Of a stretch of DNA of 64,000 nucleotides, positions 42,182-51,022 are shown in pieces. Positions within the stretch are counted from its first letter, which is position 1. Each line of letters begins with the position of its first letter. The notes under the pieces were generated by a model. It had not been told where the DNA came from. It did not search any database and saw nothing but the letters and a program-made list of their open reading frames with translations. The position numbers and the translations under genes are program-made. The stretch lies in assembly GCF_003014735.1 (NCBI RefSeq), contig NZ_PYAX01000004.1, positions 124,001-188,000 of the forward strand, in the 5' to 3' direction. The stretch comes from Saccharothrix carnea (GTDB taxonomy: Bacteria > Actinomycetota > Actinomycetes > Mycobacteriales > Pseudonocardiaceae).

Positions 42182-43627
42182 ATGACTTCCACGTCGACCA
42201 CGAGCGAGCGCACCGGGCCGGGGCTGGCGCTGCTGGCACTGGTGCTGCCCGCGATGCTGGCCACGGTCACCGCCAGCGACATGGTCAACCTGATGCTCCC
42301 GGCCATGGGCACCCAGTTCGGCGCCACCGAAGCCGAACTCGCCTGGGTGGTCACCGGCTTCCTGCTCATGTTCTCCGTCGGCATCCCGCTCTACGGGCGC
42401 GTCTCCGACCGGGTGAGCCTGCGGCGCCTGTTCGTCTTCGCCCTGCTGACCTACGCCGTCGGCAGCGCGGTCTGCGCCCTGGCCCCGAACCTGTTCGTAC
42501 TGGTCACGGGCCGGATCGTGACGGGTATCGGCGCCGCGGCGATCCCGGTGCTCTCGATCATCGCGGTCACCAGGCTGCTGCCCGCCGAGAAGCGCGGGGT
42601 CGGCATCGGCGTGGTCTCCGCGGGCGCGGGCGTCGGCACGGCGGCAGGTCCCGCGGTGGGCGGGCTGGTCGGCCAGTGGCTCGGCTGGCCGGCGCTGTTC
42701 TGGATCATGCTGGTGGTCGCGCTGGTGCTGGTGCCGCCGGCGCTGCGCGTGCTCCCGGACGACTCGCCGGCGGGCCGCGGCCCGATCGACATCCCCGGCG
42801 GCATCCTGCTCGGGCTCGGCGCGGGCCTGGTCCTGTTCGGCATGACCCAGGCGCAGGTCTCCGGCTTCGCCGCGCTGTCGGCCTGGGGCAGCCTGCTGGT
42901 CGCAGTCGTGGCGCTGGTCCTGTTCGCGTGGCGCACCGCCCGGGTCGACCACCCGTTCGTGCCACCCGCGCTGTTCGCCAACCGCGTCTACCGCACCGGC
43001 CTGCTGGTGGCGTTCCTGGCCATGGTGGTCAACCTGGGTGGCCTGGTGTTCGTCTCGCTGCTGGTGGTCGAGGTCAACGGCCTCACGCCCGGCCAGGGCG
43101 CGCTGGTCATGATCCCGGCGGGTGTCGCGGTCGCCGCCCTCTCGCCGCTGATCGGCCGCCTGGCCGACCGGGTCGGCACGCGGCCGCTGGTGCTCGCCGG
43201 CCTCACGCTGGTCGGGTTGTTCTCGCTGTTCCTGTCCACGTTCACCGGCGGCTCCTCGCCGGTGCCGGCGGCCATCGGGATCCTCGGGCTCAGCATCGGC
43301 TTCATCCTGGTGATGACGACCCTCATCGGCGCCGCGGCGGCCGAGCTGCCCGGCGACCAGGTCGGTGTCGGCCTCGGCATCCTGCAGGGCGTCCAGTTCC
43401 TGGGCGCGGGCACCGGCCCGGCGGTGTTCGGCGTGCTGGTGTCCGCCCGGCTGGAGAGCGGCGCCGGCGCGGTCAACCCCTTCTACGCCCGGCCCGAGGG
43501 CACCGCGTACTCCGACGTGTTCCTGGCCATGGCCGTGGTCATCGTCCTCACGCTGGTCGTGGCGTCGAGGATGCGCCCGTCCGCGGCACCCGCGGCGGCG
43601 ACCCAGGAGGCCGGGACCGTCCACTGA
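42182..43627 (+). CDS. MFS drug/proton antiporter, DHA2-like (14-TM type)
   Basis: This 481-residue transporter has around 14 hydrophobic segments. The MFS motif A-like loop YGRVSDRVSLRRLFVFAL follows helix 2, and a motif C-like VVSAGAGVGTAAGPAVGG is in helix 5, typical of drug-export antiporters. Close relatives include Tet(L)/LfrA-like pumps. It is first in a run of five genes on the same strand (29 bp to the methyltransferase), so it probably exports the product of this small tailoring set or protects against its substrate. AAGGA precedes the ATG. Confidence 0.9.
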   Translation: MTSTSTTSERTGPGLALLALVLPAMLATVTASDMVNLMLPAMGTQFGATEAELAWVVTGFLLMFSVGIPLYGRVSDRVSLRRLFVFALLTYAVGSAVCALAPNLFVLVTGRIVTGIGAAAIPVLSIIAVTRLLPAEKRGVGIGVVSAGAGVGTAAGPAVGGLVGQWLGWPALFWIMLVVALVLVPPALRVLPDDSPAGRGPIDIPGGILLGLGAGLVLFGMTQAQVSGFAALSAWGSLLVAVVALVLFAWRTARVDHPFVPPALFANRVYRTGLLVAFLAMVVNLGGLVFVSLLVVEVNGLTPGQGALVMIPAGVAVAALSPLIGRLADRVGTRPLVLAGLTLVGLFSLFLSTFTGGSSPVPAAIGILGLSIGFILVMTTLIGAAAAELPGDQVGVGLGILQGVQFLGAGTGPAVFGVLVSARLESGAGAVNPFYARPEGTAYSDVFLAMAVVIVLTLVVASRMRPSAAPAAATQEAGTVH

Positions 43628-43656
43628 AGACACTGCCATCAACGGGAGGGATCGGC

Positions 43657-44403
43657 ATGGCCGTGCAAGATCGGACGTTCTCCAGCGAGAACAAGGACTT
43701 CGAGGCGCTGTACGCGGGTCGTGCGGCGTTCGGCGGGGTCGAGCCCGGTGACGAGGTGATCCCCTGGGACATCGGGGAGCCGCAACAGGCCGTGGTGGAC
43801 CTGGCGCGGACGGGCGCCTTCACGGGCCGGGTGCTGGACGTGGGGTGCGGGCTCGGCGAGAACGCGATCCTGCTGGCGGAGCACGGTTGCGACGTGACCG
43901 GTGTGGACGGTTCGCCCACCGCGATCGCGGAGGCGGGCGACCGCGCCCAGGCGCAGGGTGTGGCGGTGCGGTTCCTGGTGTCCGACGCCACGGAGCTGGA
44001 CAACGTCGGGACGGGTTTCGACACCGCCCTCGACAGCGGGCTGTACCACTGCCTGGACGACGGGCAGCGGGCGGCGTACGCGGCGGCGCTGCACCGGGTG
44101 TGCCGGCCGGGTGCGGTGCTGCACCTGTTCTGCTTCGCCGAATCCGTGCCGTCCGGGACACCGATCGCGGCGGAAGCGCTGGTCGGCAGGGCGAACCTGC
44201 ACGCGAACCTCGGCCTGCACTGGGAGATCCTCGACATCGCCGACGCCGAGTTCGCCACGACGTTCACGCCGGAGCTGCTCGCCCGGATGGCTGCCGCGGC
44301 CGAGCCGACCGGCGACCGCAGGCCGGGCCCGGAGGCGGTCCGGCTGGACGAGCGCGGACGCGTGCTGACCCCGATGTCGTACGTGCGGGCGCGGCGGAAG
44401 TGA
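43657..44403 (+). CDS. Class I SAM-dependent methyltransferase
   Basis: A 248-residue protein with GGGAGG ahead of ATG 43657. Motif I is VLDVGCGLGENAILLAEHG (near residues 58-76), followed by the acidic VTGVDGSP and a motif with DSGLYHCLDD. This pattern is common in small-molecule methyltransferases of the Methyltransf_25/thiopurine-like groups. The substrate is unknown. It lies between the exporter and two SDR genes and a P450, so it is a likely tailoring step of the same pathway. Confidence 0.86.
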   Translation: MAVQDRTFSSENKDFEALYAGRAAFGGVEPGDEVIPWDIGEPQQAVVDLARTGAFTGRVLDVGCGLGENAILLAEHGCDVTGVDGSPTAIAEAGDRAQAQGVAVRFLVSDATELDNVGTGFDTALDSGLYHCLDDGQRAAYAAALHRVCRPGAVLHLFCFAESVPSGTPIAAEALVGRANLHANLGLHWEILDIADAEFATTFTPELLARMAAAAEPTGDRRPGPEAVRLDERGRVLTPMSYVRARRK

Positions 44404-44434
44404 ACGACGGCAGCCCTCTTGGAGGAGGACCTCG

Positions 44435-45268
44435 GTGAAGACCATCGTCGTGACAGGTGGCACGTCCGGGATCGGGCTGGCGCTCGCGCGGACCTGCCTG
44501 GACCGGGGTGATGAAGTGGTCGTCGTCGGCCCCGACCCGGTCAAGGGCGAGCGGTACCTCGACGCCGCACGGCGGGCGGGCGCCGCCGACCGGGCCCACT
44601 TCCTGCAGGCCGACCTGAGCCTGGTCGCCGAGAACCGGCGGGTCGTCAAGGAGATCACCGCGCGGTTCCCGGTGGTGCACGCGCTCGTGCTGTGCGCGCG
44701 GTACTTCCGCAGCCGCCGGGTGGTCACCGCCGAGGGGTTCGAGCACAACTTCGCGCTGTACTACCTGAGCCGGTACCTGCTGGGGCACGGCCTGGCCGAC
44801 CGGCTGGACCAGGCCGAGCACCCGGTCGTGGTGAACCTCGCCGGCCCCGGTGTGGGCACGCCGGACATCCGGTGGGACGACCTGGAGCTGGCGCACGGCT
44901 ACGACGGCTGGTCGGCCATGTTCCAGGGCGGGCGGCTCAACGACCTGCTCGGCGTCTCGTTCGCCGGTCACGGGTACCGCGCCCGGTACGTGCTGCTGTT
45001 CCCCGGCGGCACGCGCACCGGGTTCGCGGGCGACTTCGATCCGGCCTCGGCGGCCCAGGCCGACCGGATGAAGCGCGCCGGGCAGCCGGTCGAGCTGACC
45101 ATCCCCCGGATCGTGGGGTTGATCGACTCGCCGCCGCGCGAGCCGCTGAGCGCGTTCGTGGAGGACACGCGGATCGGCCTGGCCCACCCGTCGTTCGACC
45201 AGGCCGCCGCGGCACGCCTGGAGGGCATCACGAGGGACCTGCTGGGCGACGAGCCCCGCGTCCGATGA
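44435..45268 (+). CDS. SDR-family protein with degenerate catalytic residues
   Basis: This 277-residue protein starts at GTG after GGAGG. The NAD(P) loop TGGTSGIG (residues 7-14) and the Rossmann fold are intact. Where retinol-dehydrogenase-like SDRs have Ser and YxxSK, this protein reads VVNLAGPG and MFQGGRLND, so Ser, Tyr and Lys all appear replaced (Tyr to Phe, Lys to Arg). It could bind cofactor but not catalyse the normal hydride transfer, or use another mechanism. Its stop overlaps an ATG in the next frame (ATGA at 45265), which may couple it to the P450 gene. Confidence 0.83.
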   Translation: MKTIVVTGGTSGIGLALARTCLDRGDEVVVVGPDPVKGERYLDAARRAGAADRAHFLQADLSLVAENRRVVKEITARFPVVHALVLCARYFRSRRVVTAEGFEHNFALYYLSRYLLGHGLADRLDQAEHPVVVNLAGPGVGTPDIRWDDLELAHGYDGWSAMFQGGRLNDLLGVSFAGHGYRARYVLLFPGGTRTGFAGDFDPASAAQADRMKRAGQPVELTIPRIVGLIDSPPREPLSAFVEDTRIGLAHPSFDQAAAARLEGITRDLLGDEPRVR

Positions 45269-45300
45269 CCGATCCGCCGTCAGGGAAGGTGGCGACACCC

Positions 45301-46500
45301 ATGACCGAACCGGTTTCCATGCCCCACAACGACCGTGCGGCCGGTTGCCCGTTCCGACCCGGACCCCGGCTCGTCGAGTCGCACGGCGACCCGGTCCTCC
45401 CCCGCGTCCCCGTGCCCACCTCGCAGCTCGGCGCGATCGACGCCGTCCTGATCACCCGGGACGACGACGCCCGCGCCGTGCTGTCCGACCCGCGCTACGA
45501 GGTCGGGTTCGCGTTCGACCCGCACACGACCGGTCCCCGTTCGGTGATGAACCAGCCGGGCGTGCTGCTCAACTACGACGGCGACGAGCACACGCGCTAC
45601 CGCCGCATGCAGGCCGGTGCGTTCACGATGAAGCGCGTCCGGTCGCTCAGCGGCGTGATCGAGAAGATCGTCACCGAGCACCTGGACGCGGTGGAGGAGG
45701 CCGGTCCGGGTGTCGACCTCATCGCTGCGTTCGCCGAACCGCTGCCGCTCATCGTGATCTGCGAGCTGCTGGGCGCGCCGCAGGAGGACCGGGCGGCCAT
45801 CCTCGAACGCAGCTCGATCGCGAGCAGCGTCGACACCACGCTGGAGGTGCAGCAGGACAACTTCGCCGCGATGATCGACTACATGGCGGAGCTGGTCGCC
45901 GCGCACCGCCGCGAGCCGGGTGACAACATCCTCGGCGACCTGGTCCGCCACCACGGCGCGGAACTGTCCGACGACGAGCTGGTCGGCATGGGGCTGGAAA
46001 TCCTCGTGGCGGGCCACGGCACGCTTTCAGGCATGATCGGCACCAGCGTGCTCGCGCTGCTGGCGCACCCGGAGCAGCTGGCCGTCCTGCGTGACGACGA
46101 GTCGGCGGCCGGCGGTGCCGTCGAGGAGCTGTTCCGGTTCCTGGCGGTGGCGCCGCCGCTGATCCGGCGGGCGAACACGGACCTGTCGGTCGGCGGCGGC
46201 CAGTGGATCCGGGCCGGCGAGTGCGTGGTCGTGTCGAGCCTGATGGCGAACCAGGGCGCCGACCTGCCCACCCCGGCCGACGAGCTGGACCTGCGCCGCA
46301 AACCCGTGCCGCACCTGGCGTTCGGCTACGGCAGGCACCAGTGCGTCGGCCAGCAGCTCGCCCGCCTGGAACTGCGCCTCGCCTTGACGGGGTTGGTGCG
46401 CCGCTTCCCGGACCTCCGGCTCGCGGTGCCGTTCGAGGACGTCGAGTACCGCACGGGACAGCTGGTGTTCGGGGTGGAGAGCCTGCCCGTGACGTGGTGA
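45301..46500 (+). CDS. Cytochrome P450 with atypical I-helix
   Basis: This protein has 399 residues from ATG 45301 (AGGGAAGG upstream), or 411 from the coupled ATG 45265. Heme loop FGYGRHQCVGQQLAR, ExxR motif ELFR and the PERF-like region are normal. The I-helix reads VAGHGTLSG, so the acidic residue of the usual AGxD/ET pair is Gly, while the Thr is kept. That pair delivers protons to dioxygen, so this enzyme may use a substrate-assisted or peroxide-type route. It needs ferredoxin partners not encoded nearby. It is part of the Rrf2-linked tailoring set. Confidence 0.92.
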   Translation: MTEPVSMPHNDRAAGCPFRPGPRLVESHGDPVLPRVPVPTSQLGAIDAVLITRDDDARAVLSDPRYEVGFAFDPHTTGPRSVMNQPGVLLNYDGDEHTRYRRMQAGAFTMKRVRSLSGVIEKIVTEHLDAVEEAGPGVDLIAAFAEPLPLIVICELLGAPQEDRAAILERSSIASSVDTTLEVQQDNFAAMIDYMAELVAAHRREPGDNILGDLVRHHGAELSDDELVGMGLEILVAGHGTLSGMIGTSVLALLAHPEQLAVLRDDESAAGGAVEELFRFLAVAPPLIRRANTDLSVGGGQWIRAGECVVVSSLMANQGADLPTPADELDLRRKPVPHLAFGYGRHQCVGQQLARLELRLALTGLVRRFPDLRLAVPFEDVEYRTGQLVFGVESLPVTW

Positions 46501-46534
46501 TCAGGGAATCGACACGGCCAAGAGGGGAAACCAC

Positions 46535-47320
46535 ATGGACGAGTCACGACGGGTGGCGTTGATCAGCGGCGCGAGCCGGGGCATCGGCGCGGCGACCGCA
46601 CGGGAACTGGGGCGACGCGGGTACCACGTGGTGGTGAACTACCGGCGCGACACCGCCGCCGCGCACGGGGTGGTCCACGACATCCGGGAGGCGGGCGGCT
46701 CCGCCGAGGCGCGGCAGGCCGACGTCTGCGACGGTGCGCAGGTGGCCGACCTGGTGCGGCACGTGCACGCGGACCACGGCCACATCGACGTGCTGATCTG
46801 CAACGCCAACACGGTGAACCCGCCGTTCGAGCCGTTGCTGTCCCTGTCGTGGGAGTCGTTCATCGGGAAGGTCGGCGGTGAGCTGGCGGCGTCGTTCTTC
46901 CTCACCCAGGAGGTGCTGCCGGCGATGCAGCGGCGGCGGGCGGGGCGGATCGTCTACATCTCCAGCACCGCGGCGGACTGGGTGGGCAGCGTCGCGGCGC
47001 ACTCCACCGCCAAGGCCGCGTTGAACACGTTCAGCCGCCACGTCGCGGCGGCGGCGGCCCAGCACGGCGTCGCGGTCAACACGGTCGCGTTCGGCACGGT
47101 GAAGACGGACGCGACGGCGGCGGTGCTCAACGAGGACCTGCGCAAGTACACGGAGGAGCGTTCGGTGCTCGGCAGGCTGCTGGACGCCGAGGACGCGGCG
47201 AGAGCGGTGGCCGCGGTCGCCGACGGCTTCGACGTGGCGATCGGTCAGGTGATCCGGGTGGACGGCGGCTACGACGTGCTCGACCAGCAGCTGCACGCCA
47301 CCGCCAAGTTCTTCCAGTGA
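46535..47320 (+). CDS. FabG-like SDR with catalytic Tyr replaced by His
   Basis: This 261-residue classical SDR has the cofactor loop SGASRGIG (residues 9-16), the ICNANT motif in place of NNAG, and the catalytic Ser in YISSTAADW. The YxxxK motif reads HSTAK (codon CAC at the Tyr position), so the acid/base tyrosine is His. The C-terminal IGQVIRVDGGYD is normal. It is the last gene of the set, with GAGGGGAAA ahead and a long terminator hairpin behind. It may be a dehydratase-like or non-redox SDR, or a binding partner of the other degenerate SDR. Confidence 0.9.
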   Translation: MDESRRVALISGASRGIGAATARELGRRGYHVVVNYRRDTAAAHGVVHDIREAGGSAEARQADVCDGAQVADLVRHVHADHGHIDVLICNANTVNPPFEPLLSLSWESFIGKVGGELAASFFLTQEVLPAMQRRRAGRIVYISSTAADWVGSVAAHSTAKAALNTFSRHVAAAAAQHGVAVNTVAFGTVKTDATAAVLNEDLRKYTEERSVLGRLLDAEDAARAVAAVADGFDVAIGQVIRVDGGYDVLDQQLHATAKFFQ

Positions 47321-47326
47321 GCCGAG

Positions 47327-47367
47327 GACAGCGGGGCCGGGGGATTCGCTCCCCCGGCCCCGCTGTC
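47327..47367 (+). terminator. Strong terminator of the tailoring operon
   Basis: A perfect 18-bp stem starting GACAGCGGGGCC, with a 5-nt loop, lies 6 bp after the last SDR stop codon. Confidence 0.88.
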
Positions 47368-47400
47368 GTCCAAAGTGGACCCGTGCCGTTACACCGCATG

Positions 47401-47416
47401 ATGTTGGCGATAACAT
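47401..47416. promoter_or_regulatory. LacI-like operator, upstream copy
   Basis: ATGTTGGCGATAACAT has 6-bp arms with one mismatch. It matches the downstream copy at 47521 in its GTTnGCGATAACA core. Confidence 0.55.
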
Positions 47417-47520
47417 ACGGTCCGGACCAGGACCGTCAGGGGCAAGAAACGCCTGCCCATCCGGCCAGCTCAGCCGACATGTGAGCGATCAAGAATCGAA
47501 TTGGTTCGACAGCCCCCATG

Positions 47521-47538
47521 TCTGTTAGCGATAACAGA
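47521..47538. promoter_or_regulatory. LacI-like operator, proximal copy
   Basis: TCTGTTAGCGATAACAGA has perfect 7-bp arms around GCGA and lies 4 bp ahead of a possible -35 element of the GH43 operon. Two copies 120 bp apart would allow DNA looping. Confidence 0.65.
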
Positions 47539-47542
47539 GGGC

Positions 47543-47572
47543 TTGCCGGACACCGGAGACCTCTCGTATGGT
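47543..47572 (+). promoter_or_regulatory. Putative promoter of the GH43 operon
   Basis: TTGCCG and TATGGT are separated by 18 bp. The near-palindrome GGGAAGCGCTCCCA (47576-47589), 12 of 14 bases like the CebR box, lies at the expected transcript start. Confidence 0.45.
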
Positions 47573-47879
47573 TCCGGGAAGCGCTCCCAGCGGGGTGGTA
47601 CCCGGCAACCCGGCCGGTCGCGCTTGACGATTCCTGCTCGCAAGGAGGCGACGCATGGGTCCGCGCACGTACAGAGCTGCCGGGCTGCCGTGTTCCGACA
47701 GCCCCGCGCCGCGCCCGTCAGCCCATCGGCGACGGAGGCCGGCGCACCCCCGCTGAGCCCGATCACACCGCACCTGCTCCGCGCCCCGGCACCGCCGTGG
47801 CGTCGGGCCGGGTGCTGCCGTCCACCCACGCCGCCAGCTCGCCGCCACCACCACTCCAACCGAGGGATTCGAGGAAACC

Positions 47880-48839
47880 GTGGTCGCATTGAGAAAACTG
47901 GCCCTGACGTTGATGACCACCGTGGCCGTCACGGTCGCGCTCGCGCCGCACGCGTCGGCCTACCCCGGGCCGGGTCACGTCACCGGTGACATCGGGGTGC
48001 ACGACCCGAGCGTGGTCAAGCGCCCGGACGGGAGCTACCTGGTGGCGCACACCGGGAACAACATCGCGCTGAAGACCTCCACCGACCGCACCGCCTTCCG
48101 CAACGCGGGCTCGGTGTTCCCCAACGGCGCCTCCTGGACCACCACCTACACCAACGGCAGCCGCAACCTCTGGGCACCGGACATCTCCTACCGCAACGGC
48201 CAGTACTACCTGTACTACTCGGCCTCCACGTTCGGCTCGAACCGGTCGGCGATCTTCCTGGCCACCAGCCCCAGCGGCAACTCCGGCACCTGGACCCACC
48301 GCGGCCTGGTCGTCGAGTCCCGCACCAGCGACAACTTCAACGCCATCGACCCCGACCTCGTGGTGGACGACCAAGGCCGCTGGTGGCTCAGCTTCGGCTC
48401 GTTCTGGTCGGGCCTCAAGATGATCGCGCTCAACCCGTCCACCGGCCTGCGGTCCGACTCCACGATCCGCTCCATCGCCGGCCGCAACGGCGGCGCGATC
48501 GAGGCGCCGAACATCTTCAAGAAGGGCTCCTACTACTACCTGTTCGTCTCGTTCGACCGCTGCTGCCAGGGCGCGGCGAGCACGTACCGCGTGATGGTCG
48601 GCCGTTCGACCAGCGTCACCGGCCCGTACGTCGCCCGCAACGGCACGGCCATGACCTCCGGCGGCGGCACCGAGATCCTCGCCGGCCAGGGCAGCATCCA
48701 CGGCCCCGGCCACCAGGACGTGTTCGCCGACACCGACAACGACATCCTGGTCTACCACTACTACGCCGACAACGGCGCGTCGCTGCTGGGCATCAACTGG
48801 CTCGGCTGGGACTCCGCCGGCTGGCCCTACGTCCGCTGA
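47880..48839 (+). CDS. Secreted GH43 endo-alpha-1,5-L-arabinanase
   Basis: This 319-residue protein starts at GTG with GAGGA ahead. Signal peptide (ALTLMTTVAVTVALAPHASA), then a five-bladed GH43 propeller. The three catalytic acids are visible: base Asp in GVHDPSVV, pKa-modulating Asp in NAIDPDLV and acid Glu in GAIEAPNIF. The domain alone, without CBM, and the RNLWAPDISYRNGQYYLYYS pattern fit subfamily 5 endo-arabinanases. It cuts the arabinan backbone; the exo-type GH43 enzyme 38 bp downstream would finish the products. The two LacI operators upstream suggest arabinose or arabino-oligosaccharide induction. Confidence 0.91.
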   Translation: MVALRKLALTLMTTVAVTVALAPHASAYPGPGHVTGDIGVHDPSVVKRPDGSYLVAHTGNNIALKTSTDRTAFRNAGSVFPNGASWTTTYTNGSRNLWAPDISYRNGQYYLYYSASTFGSNRSAIFLATSPSGNSGTWTHRGLVVESRTSDNFNAIDPDLVVDDQGRWWLSFGSFWSGLKMIALNPSTGLRSDSTIRSIAGRNGGAIEAPNIFKKGSYYYLFVSFDRCCQGAASTYRVMVGRSTSVTGPYVARNGTAMTSGGGTEILAGQGSIHGPGHQDVFADTDNDILVYHYYADNGASLLGINWLGWDSAGWPYVR

Positions 48840-48876
48840 TGACCGGTAACCCGGGCAACGTCGCAGGGAGCGCACC

Positions 48877-50358
48877 TTGACACCGATCAGCAGAGCGGGC
48901 CGCCGGACGCCTCTCGTCCTCCTGGCCACCGCCGCCTTCCTCGGCGGCGTCACCTCGGCCCTGCCGCCGACCGCCGCCGCGGCCGTGGTCGACACCACCG
49001 CGTCCTACGTCCTGGTCAACCGCAACAGCGGCAAGGCGTTGGACGTCTACGACCTCGCCACGAACGACGGCGCGCGGATCTCGCAGTACACGCGCAACGA
49101 CGGGGCGTGGCAGCAGTGGCAGTTCGTGGACTCCGGCGGCGGCTACTACCGCCTGAAGTCCCGGCACAGCGGGAAGGTGCTGGACTTCCCGTCCACGGCC
49201 GACCGCACCGGCCTGGTGCAGAACACCGACGCCAACCGCACCGGTCAGCAGTTCCGGCTCGCCGACTCCGCCGGCGGGTACGTCCGGCTGCTCAACCGTG
49301 CCAGCAACAAGGCCGTCGACGTGCTGGACTTCTCCACCGCGGACGGCGCGCAGGTGATCCAGTGGCCGGACACCGGTGGCACGAACCAGCAGTGGCAGCT
49401 GGTGCGGCTGGGCGCGCCGGCGCCGGGCACGTTCACCAACCCGATCAAGCGCAACGGCCCGGACCCGTGGCTGCAGTACCACGACGGGTACTACTACCTG
49501 GCCACCACGACCTGGAACTCCACGATCACGATGCGCCGGTCCCGCACGCTGGCCGGCCTGTCCACCGCGGCCGACCAGGTGATCTTCAGCCTGACCAGGC
49601 CCAACGGGTGCTGCAACATGTGGGCGCCGGAGTTCCACCTGCTCAACGGCCGCTGGTACCTGTACTACGTGGCCGGGCAGAACGTCCCGGACTTCAACCC
49701 GACGCAGCGGCTGCACGTGCTGGAGAGCGCGGGCACCGACCCGATGGGCCCGTACAGCTTCAAGGCCGACCTGGGCAACACCTGGGAGCTCGACCCGAGC
49801 ATCCTGCGGCACAACGGCCGGCTGTACCTGCTGGGCAGCGCGACGGACGGTACGCAGTCGCTGACCATCACCCCGCTGTCCAACCCGTACACGATCAGCG
49901 GCGCCCGCCGCACCATCTCCCAGCCGACCCTGTCCTGGGAACGGCAGACCCACCCGGTCAACGAGGGCGGCGAGCCGCTGTACCACAACGGCCGCACCAT
50001 GATCGTGTACTCGGCCAGCGCCTGCTGGGGCCCGGACTACAAGCTGGGCCTGCTCACCCTCACCGGCACCGACCCGCTCAACCGGGCGCACTGGACCAAG
50101 TCGCCCAACCCGGTGTTCCAGCGCAACGACGCCAACGGCGTGTACGCACCCGGCCACAACGGGTTCTTCAAGTCGCCTGACGGCACCGAGGACTGGATCG
50201 TCTACCACGCCAACGACTCGGCCGGCGGCGGCTGCGACATGAACCGCTCCACCCGCGCCCAGAAGTTCACCTGGAACGCGGACGGCACACCGAACTTCGG
50301 CACGCCCGTCCGCCTCGGCACCACCCTCACCGCACCCTCCGGCGAACCCGCCAACTGA
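48877..50358 (+). CDS. Secreted GH43 arabinofuranosidase with N-terminal ricin-type CBM13
   Basis: This 493-residue protein has a TTG start supported by AGGGAG 7 nt ahead. Signal peptide to about residue 37, then a ricin B trefoil (about 40-178) with QQWQF and QQWQLV ends of repeats, then the GH43 propeller (about 185-485; base Asp in NGPDPWLQ, Asp in TWELDPSIL, Glu in NEGGEPLY). The sequence style is that of exo-alpha-1,5-L-arabinofuranosidases (subfamily 26). It is co-transcribed with the endo-arabinanase. The CBM13 sits at the N-terminus here; C-terminal carbohydrate modules are commoner in relatives. Confidence 0.9.
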   Translation: MTPISRAGRRTPLVLLATAAFLGGVTSALPPTAAAAVVDTTASYVLVNRNSGKALDVYDLATNDGARISQYTRNDGAWQQWQFVDSGGGYYRLKSRHSGKVLDFPSTADRTGLVQNTDANRTGQQFRLADSAGGYVRLLNRASNKAVDVLDFSTADGAQVIQWPDTGGTNQQWQLVRLGAPAPGTFTNPIKRNGPDPWLQYHDGYYYLATTTWNSTITMRRSRTLAGLSTAADQVIFSLTRPNGCCNMWAPEFHLLNGRWYLYYVAGQNVPDFNPTQRLHVLESAGTDPMGPYSFKADLGNTWELDPSILRHNGRLYLLGSATDGTQSLTITPLSNPYTISGARRTISQPTLSWERQTHPVNEGGEPLYHNGRTMIVYSASACWGPDYKLGLLTLTGTDPLNRAHWTKSPNPVFQRNDANGVYAPGHNGFFKSPDGTEDWIVYHANDSAGGGCDMNRSTRAQKFTWNADGTPNFGTPVRLGTTLTAPSGEPAN

Positions 50359-50377
50359 AACCGCACGGCGGTTTCCC

Positions 50378-50416
50378 CGACAGGTGCCGGTGGTCCCCCA
50401 CCACCGGCACCTGTCG
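50378..50416 (+). terminator. Terminator of the GH43 operon
   Basis: A perfect 17-bp stem (CGACAGGTGCCGGTGGT and its complement) and a 5-nt loop lie 19 bp after the stop codon. Confidence 0.88.
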
Positions 50417-50465
50417 GCGGCAGGATCAGTCGTCCTCCGCACGCCGACCCGTCGACAGACCGCGC

Positions 50466-50898
50466 CTACCCCACCGAGGCGCGGTGCGCGGGCGGTGTCC
50501 GGGTGCCGACCGCAGTCGGGCCCCGGACGGCGGCCCTGATGGCGGGGATCAGGTGGTCGAGGCCCTCGCGCTCGGTCAGGTAGGCCAACGCGCCGAGGTC
50601 GACGCACTTGAGCGCGGTGGCACTGTCCGCGTGCTGCGAGTAGACGACGACCCGGCGGCTTTGTCCACCGGCCTGCGCAGCGCGGCGAAGTCCGGTCGAC
50701 CGGGCACCAGCTCCAGGTCGAAGATCACCACGTCCGCGGCGGCACCGCGTAAGTCGCCGGCTGGACTAGCGGGAAGTCGTGGTCGCCCCACCGGCGCACC
50801 AGGTTGGCGCGGCCGAGCCCGCCGACCACCACCCCCGTGACCGGCAGGGTCGCGACCCGCAGACCGGACAGCAGCTGCACCCGGACCGTGTCACTCAT
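50466..50898 (-). pseudogene. Broken response-regulator receiver domain
   Basis: Three pieces of one receiver-like domain lie in three different frames. They are MSDTVRVQLLSGLRVA at the start, ADVVIFDLELVPGRPDFAAL in the middle (with the phospho-Asp region), and RRVVVYSQHADSATALKCVD followed by GALAYLTEREGLDHLIPAIR at the end. At least two frameshifts separate them, and the expected DNA-binding domain after the receiver is absent, with a stop at 50466. The conserved wording suggests recent decay. It lies between the GH43 operon and a DUF2000 gene. Confidence 0.75.
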
Positions 50899-51022
50899 CG
50901 CGACGCAACGACGTTACCCGCACCGGGTCCACGTGGGACACGCAGGTCAGGGCCTCGCCCTTCGCCGAACGGCAGTTCCGCTCGTCGTCAGGGGCGAGGT
51001 CTTCCCGCCCGACGACGTGCGC

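Larger units (their letters stand above)
47368..47879. other. Regulatory region upstream of the arabinan genes
   Basis: About 510 bp without a gene. It carries two LacI-like operators, a possible promoter and a CebR-like box, listed separately. The remaining 290 bp (47590-47879) form the leader. Frames there look non-coding, and the real start at 47880 has its own ribosome site. Confidence 0.65.
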
